Shown here piece after piece: positions 55,903 to 64,000 of a stretch of DNA of 64,000 nt. The position numbers and the translations under genes are program-made. How positions within the stretch are numbered: the stretch's first letter is position 1; the number at the start of each line of letters is the position of its first letter. Below the pieces are notes generated by a model. That model saw only the letters and a program-made list of their open reading frames with translations. It was not told where the DNA came from and ran no database searches. The DNA is taken from contig OZ020619.1 of NCBI GenBank assembly GCA_963971575.1, positions 26,602,800-26,666,799 of the forward strand, given 5' to 3'. Source of the DNA: Liopterus haemorrhoidalis. Lineage: Eukaryota; Arthropoda; Insecta; Coleoptera; Dytiscidae.

Positions 55903-56899
55903 TGGTTGGTTTATATACGGAACAAGAATATGGAATGGGAGATAAGAATAGTACACAAGAATAAAAAATATGAAACGGTTTATATCGGACATAACATTTC
56001 GTCGCTGTGCTTGCGTACTTGCGTTGGCCTATGTTTAACGGTTGTCGCTTGACAGGTTGTTGTGTTTAATATAGCTTTTAAAAAAATTTCGTGTTCAGTA
56101 AAATTGATTCAGAAGATTTTGTAAATTTATTTACTTTTGTTTCACACATTATATTGTTGTTTCCAACCTTCTGATCACAGCTGGAAAACAGCTGTTGAAC
56201 AAATTTTATTACGGCCTACATTAATACCGTTGTGCGCATGCTTCTCGTCTCTTATTCTTGGAATAGGAATAAAATGTTATGCTTGGTTTATATACGGAGC
56301 AAGAATACGAAATAGGAAATAAGAATAGTACACAAGATGTTAAAACATAGCTGCGCCGTATATCGGTTTATGTAGGAATGAAATTTAACTTAAACATAAG
56401 AATAGTTCCTAACATTCAACATGTTATTCTTATTTTAAGAATAAAACACGATAAGCCTGCGCACAGCAATCAAAATGTCTGCCGTAATAAAGTTTGTTCA
56501 ACAGATGTTTTTCAGTTGTTATCAGAGGGTTGTAAACAACAATAAAATGCTTTTAACGGTAATAAACGAATTTTTTTTAAACGTTATATGAATCAGAACC
56601 TGTCAAGTGACAAATGTTAAACACAGGCCAACGCAAGTACGCAGGCGCAGCGACGAAATGTTATGTCCTATATAAACGGTTTAATATTTTTTATTCTTGT
56701 GTACTATTCTTATTTCCTATTCCTTATTCTTGATGCGTATATAAACCAACCATTAAATGTTGTTTATAACCAACTATTCTTGTGTTTAAGTTAAATTTCA
56801 TTCCTACATAAACCGATATACGGCGCAGCCATGTTTTAACATATTTTGTACTATTCTTATTTCCTATTCCTTATTCTTGTTCCGTATATAAACCAACCA
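55903..56899. mobile_element. Harbinger-type MITE, outer copy (contains a sister copy)
   Basis: TGGTTGGTTTATATACGG... and its complement, about 60 bp, with TAA at 55900-55902 and 56900-56902. Subtracting the inner copy and its duplication leaves 518 bp. AAGAATA words are repeated in both arms. Confidence 0.85.
56280..56752. mobile_element. Harbinger-type MITE, inner copy
   Basis: TGCTTGGTTTATATACGG and the complement of CGTATATAAACCAACCA, 473 bp, with TTA at 56277-56279 and 56753-56755. Same family as the surrounding element and in the opposite orientation. Confidence 0.85.
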
Positions 56900-56902
56900 T
56901 AA

Positions 56903-57563
56903 CACAGTCGATTGTAAAATCGAGTATAAGTCTACAGAATTAAAGGGGGATTAAATTAAAATTAAATTAAATGAAAAAAAAAAACTCCTTCATTTTCATT
57001 CGCGAAAATTTTTATTCCGCTCTCGTATATGACAAAAACATTTAGAAATTTGTGAAAGGATTATAAATATAAATATACAATAAAGTTGGTTATATAGGCA
57101 ACCTGTGAGGCAAGATGGTTGCCTATAATCATGTTGGGTTGGGTAAATAGAATAAATATAACGTATAGTCTGTGGTTTAAGCGGAATTATATTTTGAGTT
57201 CTAGTACCTGCTAACGTTTGATTGAAGCTTTTGATCAAATTGTTGGACAAAAGCCAACTTCAAAAATTATAATATTAGCTCGTGACAACTTAAGAAAATT
57301 CAAATTCTATTTAAATAGCTTGAAGGTTTTGAATTGGCTATAAATGTAGCCAAGTGTTGCAAATCTGTGATTAGACAAAAAAAAGATCTTGTATAAAATA
57401 ATTTAAAGTGACGTGTGAATTTCACAAATTTCAAAGTTCAAGAACTTAATAGTGACAATATTTTTTGGGATATTTTTTATTATTGTAATCGAGTGAAAAT
57501 GTTTTATTTCAAAATCAATTTATCATTGTTAATCTGAGTATTAAAATTATTACCCTTTAATTA
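56903..57563. other. Spacer, nothing recognised
   Basis: AT-rich; the 84-codon minus frame at 56996-57250 matches no family. Around 57405-57440 there is a diverged GTGTGAATTTCACA like the start of type C elements. Confidence 0.3.
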
Positions 57564-57710
57564 GCCGACCGGCGTAGCATAGTGGTAACACATGTGCTCT
57601 GTTGTTAAGGTCTCGTTTCGAATCCCGTTCAGACATGAAATAATTTTCAAAAATAATTATTGTCCTGGCTAATTGCCAAAGCAGCAAAAAACTTTAATTA
57701 CATTTAACAC
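57564..57710 (+). mobile_element. tRNA-derived SINE, copy 2
   Basis: CCGGCGTAGCATAGTGGTAAC (A box), CGTTTCGAATCCCG (B box), then AGACATGAAATAATTTTC, TTGTCCTGGCTAATTGCC, AAAGCAGCAAA. Same plan as 32045-32185, and the CTGGCTAAT.GCC tail motif of the LINE end near 4515. Confidence 0.7.
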
Positions 57711-57787
57711 CCTACATTAATTAAAAAGAAAAATATAAAAAAAATAGTTATATCGAAAAAAATAATTACATATTTCAATTTAGGACT

Positions 57788-58442
57788 ACAGGCTACTACA
57801 AACGTTTAGGCGGAAATAAATGGGAATTTCGTTCTTTTAGGTTGTCACGAGAAGGGTCCCTTCTCGTCCCTTGCTTGGGTTATTTCATTTTACACGTTGG
57901 AATGTCAAAATTTTAAATTCCAACAATGAAACCATGACATATGTAAAAAATAAAATACTTTTTTTTACATATTTTATGACAAAAAAAGAATCAGCTGTGG
58001 CCACCACAGGACCGACCGCCATCGTAAAGTACTTATATAAAATACATTCTCGCAGCAGAGTAGGAATAACTTGGCCTAATATTTTCTAACAGAAATATTA
58101 TTTATCATGACCATGGAAACGTTACATATAAGTATGAAAAAATTGAGACTAAATTTCGAAAAATTTTACAACAATTATTCGAAATTTTTAGTTTTATCAA
58201 AAAACGTCTCAAATAAAAGTTATTAGTTATTGCTTTTATAGCAACTTTTGTTCAATATTTTTTTTCGAAATATTTTTTTGTTGTGAAATATTCACAAAAA
58301 TCTTAAAATCGACACGAGTAAATTCCCATTTTTAGTCAACCGATTTTTACCAAAAGTTGATCAACTCGTGCCATTGATGGCAGAAGCTTAAATATGAAGT
58401 TTCATAAAAATTCTTTCAGCCAAATTTGGTCTGCACGTGTAC

Positions 58443-58475
<33 letters not shown>

Positions 58476-58837
58476 TGAACGGACAGACAGACAGACCGAC
58501 AGACATCATGCTAAAAATAGTCAAAACGTTATGTAGGGACCTCAATTCGTGGAGATCCATCGAAATCTCGAAACGTCAAAATCGGTATGATAACAATACC
58601 TCCCTTATATATGTTGGCGGTCGGTAATAAATAAATGGGAAATTTGGATTAAGAATGACACAAAAAATCAAAATATAAAGAAAATTACATTTTAAAATTA
58701 AATTAACCTTAACCAAAAAATATTTATTGTAAGTATGATTTACAAAGCTTAAACAAAAAGGCCAAAAATCACGATTCAAACGATGAAAGTTGTAGATTGC
58801 AAAGTCTAGTTCCGCCTAATCGTTTGGAATAGCCTAT
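57788..58837. mobile_element. TA-type MITE 'CAGTCTGTT', copy 3, interrupted
   Basis: ACAAACGTTTAGGCGGAA at 57798 pairs with TTCCGCCTAATCGTTTGG at about 58811. The inner sequence matches 5713-6118 on both sides of a type B insertion. The oldest of the three copies. Confidence 0.75.
57988..58626 (+). mobile_element. Helentron-like element, type B, copy 2 (both ends defined)
   Basis: It lies between GACAAAAAAA and TAAATAAATGGG, which are contiguous in the uninterrupted MITE copies, so the borders are known to within a few A/T bases and no duplication is seen. ACCGACCGCCA near the 5' end (58010) is the inverted copy of TGGCGGTCGGT at the 3' end. CAGA/CGGA tracts at 58444-58500 precede the terminal CTCCCTTATATATGTTGGCG hairpin. 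The body is shared with type A. Confidence 0.7.
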
Positions 58838-59470
58838 ATTTATGTTTATATTCAAGAGTCACTATACTAATTTTTTTTTGTCAACGCCTTTGAATGATTG
58901 AACTGTCGGCAATTTTTTTTGGAAATTAATTTGACAAAACTGGCATGAAAATGTTTTATAAAAATTACTTTCCATACCGTATTCTACGTTTCAAAAAATA
59001 CTATTTGATTCTAATTTTCTCTAAATTATATGGTTTGAGTACTGTCTAGGTCCCAATTTCTATGTTTACTACACAGACAGACAGATATACCTATGAGTGA
59101 CTGTAGAAGGGTTTCTTGGTTAAATCTTAAAATTTGTACAAGGACATATGATAAGAATGATAAAATTTTGTCAAAAATATTCTAAATTATACGGACACTA
59201 AATAAATCAAAATTCTTTGCAGATACATATGGTCTACTTTCTGGAACATGTTTTCTACTTCTGGAAGAACTCCCTTTAAGAACTTTTGAAAACAGTTTCT
59301 AGATCAGCTTCCAAATTTCCATTTATCTTATCAATCTTTTTTTATCTGAAAATTTGTAATTTTAAGTTTGCAATGTATCATGGCATTTCAATTCCTACTA
59401 AATTCTTTATTATCCTTTGAGAGATCTGCCTACGGGTCTTTCTCCTTGGGCCATACTTATAAGTGCTTCG
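58838..59470. other. Spacer, nothing recognised
   Basis: AT-rich. A short CAGA tract at 59073-59087 and GTAGAAGGGTTTCTTGG nearby hint at another diverged repeat of the same style, but its ends were not found. Confidence 0.3.
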
Positions 59471-60505
59471 TTTTTAGGGTTTTGTAGGTACGACCAAAAA
59501 ACCCTTATACCGTCATTTTGATGTCTGTCTGTCTGTCTGTCTGTTCGGTAAAAATTGTAGCGAGTTGAAGAGAGTTGAAATTTGCTTATACAACTCTTTG
59601 ACCCGCACATAGGAAAAATACTAAAATATCTAAAAAATATATCACCCAAAAATATAAACAAATATATGCTCATCAAAAAAAAAAAAATTATAATTCTGTG
59701 TAGGGTATCAAATGAAAGCCCTTAGTACGTGGATTAACGATCAAAATTTTATTTTCGCAAAATAAATTATTTTAATGCGATTTTTGCCAAAATTGTGCAA
59801 AAAAATTTTGTCCCACACCCTGTAGCCCAGATGGTTTAAATTAAAAATCTGAAAAATTTCTAAGTAATGTATATTGGTGTGAACCGGAATAGTACAACAG
59901 GAATTTTTGATCAGATTATGTTTTCGGAAAAAAATTATATAAAAAGTATTTTTAACTAAAATATGTAAAATATTTAATCCGCTATTTAACACAGTAAACG
60001 AGTGAACATCCGTAGTCCAGTGGTAACGTTCACGCTTCGTAAGTTGCAAACTACTGTTCGATTCCCGTCAATTTTATTGTTTTTTTGTTTTTTTTTTGCA
60101 TTTTTATTTTGTTTAAATTATTTTGTCAAAATTCTAGTTATATTTTGGCAAATTTAATTTTGAAAAGCGTAAATTTAATAACCAGTGGGTAGTGTTGAAA
60201 TTATAATTTAATTCTATGTTTGAATGTATACGAAATCAGAGGGGCGGGGTTTATGACTTAAACAACCAATGGAAGCCATAGGCGCAATTTTCACATATTA
60301 ATGAACCTTGCTATATATAAAAAAATACTGCAAATATTAAGAAACCCAAATAATGGTATTAGGCATTCGAATTAAAATTAACAAAAAAAATATTTTAACA
60401 TAAAATTTGTTTTGGTATCCCAAATAATCACCATTCACTTACTAAATACCTGCGAAGCCCTGAAATGTGTGAAAATTCACACTTCACATCAATTTTTTAT
60501 ATTTC
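59471..60505 (-). mobile_element. Helentron-like element, type C, copy 3
   Basis: Reverse orientation: hairpin TTTTAGGGTTTTGTAGGTAC...AAAAAACCC at 59471-59505, a CTGT tract at 59523-59543, a tRNA-like block (60002-60071), and the start motif GTGTGAAAATTCACAC with AGGTATTTAG at the far end. Homologous to 26555-27605 throughout. Confidence 0.65.
60002..60071 (+). other. tRNA-like module inside type C copy 3
   Basis: ATCCGTAGTCCAGTGGTAAC (A box) and CTGTTCGATTCCCGTC (B box), TTCGTAA in the loop position. Homologous to the module at 26993-27060 and better preserved. Arms pair poorly, so I do not call it a tRNA gene. Confidence 0.5.
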
Positions 60506-61499
60506 TTATATTAAACTGTAACAATTTACTTATTAATTATGTATCACAAGAATGAAAATATCCTATACTCTATCTCAAAAGACTGATAGTAATAAAATTT
60601 ATTATTTGTAAAAAGTTATTGTTTTTTCTCACAGAAGCGGCCCACAAAATATGAATAGTTCGAAACGAAATATTGTTAAAAACAACCGAGTGTGCCGCAC
60701 ATATTATATGGGAATACGAACTAGGGTTAAATACAATAGATCATAAAAGTGTTACCCTAAAATTTTGAGGAAAAATATGGTCACAGGGGTGCGTTTAATG
60801 ATATGACAAATATGGTCACAGGCGTGCGTTTAACAAAATGATAAATAGTAATATAGAAACACACAAAACCAATTTAAACGTGTTTAAATGTGCAGGCCAC
60901 TGGTAACTGCCCGACAAAAAGATTTATTACTATGAATCTTTCTGGGATAGAGTATAGTAATATATCTAACAGCGCAAGAATTTGTTCATTTTTTTTGCAT
61001 GGTCGAAATGTTTGATCAAAGTTTTTCTAAGTTTGATTTAAATGTTAGATAGTACTCAAACTTCAATGTAAAATCTCACCGTGAGTAATAACGTATCCTA
61101 ATAAGTTTATCAGCATTTATAGCTTGAGGTTCCGAAGCGTAAAGAGTTGTTGATAAAAAGGCCTTAGCATTGAATAAATGGGCTATGAATGCTGCAGCAT
61201 GACAACGATTATGCTTCTCTTCTGCATCAGTTTTCGGCGAAATCCACTTCTTACCTAACATACTAAATTGAACATAACAGACGAAGCAGACTTCAGTGAC
61301 AGGGCAAACTAAAGTTTGGTCCTGTCAAACTTTAGTTTACGCATGTCATATTCTGTCCGATAGTTGCCAATGAGGGTCAGATAACAAACAAAAAAGGACA
61401 TCCAGAGATCCAATGAGCACAAAAAATAAAAATCCAAAAGATTCTACGAGCAAGAAAAGGAAAACGGGAACATCTCGAGAAACTAAATATACCAAATTA
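60506..61499. other. Unassigned region
   Basis: A ~36-bp block (AAATATGGTCACAGG.GTGCGTTTAA) is repeated at 60774 and 60810. A 13-bp stem hairpin (AAACTAAAGTTTG) lies at 61306-61337. The 61-codon minus frame at 61076-61261 is not recognised. Confidence 0.35.
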
Positions 61500-62660
61500 T
61501 ACCACAAAACCAGCATGGCTTCGTCCCTGGTTGATCTGTTGTCTCATGTTACTTGCAACTAATGAGTGGACAAAACAAATCGATGCTTCAATTCCTATGG
61601 ATATTATCAACCTGGACTTTTCTAAAGCCTTCGACAGAGTGTCACATAGATTACTTTTTGTCAAGCTTAAAAATTATGGAATTAGGGGCAAATTGCTCCA
61701 TTAGATCGAAGCATTTTTAAACAACTGCACATTCCAAGTGCGCATAGGATCTGAACTATCTAACCCCCAACAAGTTATAAGCGGAGTTCCACAAGGCACG
61801 GTTATTGGGCCTATATTGTTTCTCATTTATGCGGCCGATATAATTTCAAGTATAACCTCCAGCCACCAGATGTATGCAGACGATCTAAAAATATACAACG
61901 GTTGTGGTAACTGGTCGCTCTTACAACAGGACCTCAATGCAGTTGATAAGTGGTATGTCAATTGGTCGCTCCCTCTGAATACGTCCAAATGTTGCGTATT
62001 ACATCTTGGCAGGAACAATCCAAATACATTTTATTACCTCCGCGACATCGCTCTGAAACATGTCGAATCTTCGGTTGACCTGGGTATTACAATCAGACCT
62101 ACCTTAGAATGGTCAACACACGTCATCAACGTCGTTAGAAGAGCAAATAAATCCCTCTTCATTATTAAGAAATCATTTCCTGACCTAACCCCATGCTTAT
62201 TTCGCCAAATGTACCTGTCCTATGTCCGCCCACTCCTGGAGTTTGCTTTCGTAGTCTGGTCCCCGTACCTTCAACGTGACATCAGATTACTGGAAATAGT
62301 CCAGAGACGCGCCACTCGTCTTCCAAAGTGTCTCAGAGCTCTGTCATACGAAGAGCGGCTTGAGAGGCTAAATCTGTCCTCTCTTGCAGCCCGCAGAGCT
62401 CGAGGTGACCTCATTCAGATGTACAGAGCGACAACTGGAAAGTTTTCTACAGACATGTTACCTCTGTACTCCATCAACGCCAACCAACGACTTAGAGGCC
62501 ACTCTCTGAAGCTCCGCCACGACAAGTACGGAAAGCAGCTGCTACAAAATTTTCTAACAAATCGTGTGTTCGACCAAAGAACGCCTTACCCGAGAGTGCA
62601 GTGTCAGCACCGTCCATCAACTCCTTCAAAGCTCGAATAGCCCCCATATTGAATTTATAA
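61500..62660 (+). pseudogene. L2/CR1-type LINE reverse transcriptase, nearly whole RT domain
   Basis: QHGFVPG, a broken stretch, then INLDFSKAFDRVSHRLL (motif A Asp), a stop at about 61704 in LLH*IEAFL (usually Trp), then open 61738-62640: SGVPQGTVIGPILFLIY (motif B), MYADDLKIY (catalytic YADD intact), ESSVDLGITIRPTLEW, MYLSYVRPLLEFAFVVWSPY, VQRRATRLPKCL, ARRARGDLIQMYR and RLRGHSLKLR. A frameshift near 62575 moves the true C-terminus (ALPESAVSAPSINSFKARI) to another frame ending at 62660. 5'-truncated; a (TAA)n tail follows at 62759-62779, as in CR1/L2 elements. Confidence 0.85.
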
Positions 62661-63409
62661 AACTAATTATTTTTATATTATTTTAAATATGTACTAATAC
62701 ATTTGTATTTTTGTTGTACTTTTGAGCATAACAAGCATTTAGTTTCTGATCTTTACATTGTAATAATAATAATAATAACAAAAAAGGCGCCAAAAATATA
62801 TAATACGTCATAGTGACGCGGGTGGAAACAATCCTGCAGGCCGTAGTTTGGCCATGACTGCTCTATTCGCACGTTTCTAGATACATTGTAATTGAAAGGC
62901 TGATGAATGAATGCATTTTCCAAAAGTACTTACATAGAGTGTTTTCAGAAGAAAACAACATAAATCTTTTATATAAAAACGTATTTATGTTTGTTTATTC
63001 GCTATAAATTCGATGAATGAATAGGATTCGGAATAGTGAAAAATAAAACAAGTTTATTTAACTATGCCAACGTTTCGATTTATTTTAAAATCTCCAGAGT
63101 TAAAAAAAAATAAGATGTAAAATAGTAACATAGTATTTTACATAATTGATTACTTTATTATATATTCTAGAATATAGGTATAAGTAGAAAGAACAGAGGA
63201 ATAAAGATTTGTACTAAGTATTACATAATAATTAATAATTCTAACTAATATTGACTACAGATTGATTATGTGAAAGATAATCTTTTTAAATGTAAAATAA
63301 TAAAATAGATAAATAAGTAAAATAAAATAAAGTTAAAATAAAATAAATAAATAAGGTAAAAATTATTTTACCTAGTTAAAAGTCACATAATTAAAAGAAT
63401 TCGTTAAAA
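62661..63409. other. LINE 3' UTR and tail, then AT-rich spacer
   Basis: 62661-62779 is LINE 3' UTR with the (TAA)n tail. Afterwards nothing recognised; 63290-63360 is an A/T-rich run of TAAAATAAA words. Confidence 0.4.
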
Positions 63410-63905
63410 TTGGGGTGTCGACTTGCGACCCGCGGGACGCACGCGGCCCTCTATTGCATTTTTGCGGCACGCAACGGCTTCTTATACTATAATAAATTTT
63501 TATACTTTGTTTTATATAGTATAAAAATGTATCTGAACAAAAATACATTGTGACAGAATCTGTTTGGGCCGCGGCGTCAAGACTTCGGCAAAGGGCAGAA
63601 AACCAATAGTCAGGCAGTAACTGTTGCAGTTAACCAAGGCCGTGCGATAGTCGGTAAAACGGTGATTCCCCGCGATTCCAAATAATATACTAGTAAGCAG
63701 AGCTTTCAAATGGCACTTTTCTATAGGTGCAACTACTGTGTAATTGTTATTATTTAAATCTTATTTATTTACTTCCTTCAAATAAATATTCAGAAAAAAT
63801 GGCGGGAAATGAAAAACAGAATGAATATAAATACAGATAGTGCAGCCCGCGTGAATTTTACTTGTTAGAAAAATGGCCCGGACTGATATGAGTTTGACAC
63901 CCCTG
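63410..63905. mobile_element. hAT non-autonomous element, 496 bp
   Basis: TTGGGGTGTCGACTTGC and the complement CAGGGGTGTCAAACTC at the right end, with an exact 8-bp duplication CGTTAAAA at 63402-63409 and 63906-63913. GC-rich subterminal parts (GACCCGCGGGACGC). The 65-codon frame inside is incidental. Confidence 0.9.
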
Positions 63906-64000
63906 CGTTAAAACATAAAATTTAAAATTGAATAAAATGTCCCTAGTACGACAAACATATAAACTCCTAGGTTCTTAGAAAGATCTGAATAAAATTTAGC

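Noticed and set aside
26993..60071. Functional tRNA genes at the A/B-box modules
   Set aside because: A and B boxes are visible but acceptor and anticodon arms do not pair properly, and all lie inside repeated elements or SINEs.

Overview
The window looks like AT-rich insect nuclear DNA that is mostly transposable elements. I infer an insect from the mix of PIF/Harbinger, Tc1/mariner, hAT, pogo, Helitron and Helentron-like DNA elements with several LINE clades and tRNA-derived SINEs. The order cannot be fixed; a beetle would fit, but that is a guess. There is no bacterial, operon-like or CRISPR structure.

The only host gene I can support is a plus-strand mitochondrial carrier of the SCaMC (SLC25A23/24/25) type. 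It has three exons, 23055-23210, 31110-31482 and 35903-36294, with clean GT-AG junctions and a predicted 306-residue product. The introns (about 7.9 and 4.4 kb) are filled with transposon debris. No EF-hand coding exon was recognised upstream.

Layout. 1-4562: a 4.1-kb Harbinger element (TTA target duplication) inside a LINE 3' end. 4570-9811: a tandem array, MITEs and a (GT)n tract of about 605 bp inside a Helentron-like element. 9812-16300: decayed RTE, Jockey, I-type and pogo pieces. 16411-22288: four TA-flanked Tc1/mariner-type elements, one with an intact 375-aa transposase. 23025-36294: the carrier gene and its intronic repeats. 36415-39757: mariner containing a hAT, which contains a foldback element. 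39931-43329: three TIR elements. 43440-49104: one LINE containing a second LINE, which contains a Helitron with a ~291-bp tandem array. 49135-57700: TIR elements, SINEs and a Harbinger MITE holding a copy of itself. 57788-63905: a MITE with a Helentron-like insertion, a repeat with a tRNA-like module, an L2/CR1-type LINE and a hAT MITE.

The most interesting theme is a set of elements (types A, B and C, eight copies) that share one architecture: a subterminal sequence that reappears inverted at a 3' terminal hairpin, a GT/GTCT microsatellite near that hairpin, and no target duplication where the empty site can be reconstructed. This matches the known layout of Helentron/DINE-1-type elements. 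Type C also carries a tRNA-like module in a fixed slot. Two SINE copies share a 3' tail motif with a LINE 3' end. All calls are by eye; no database search was run.
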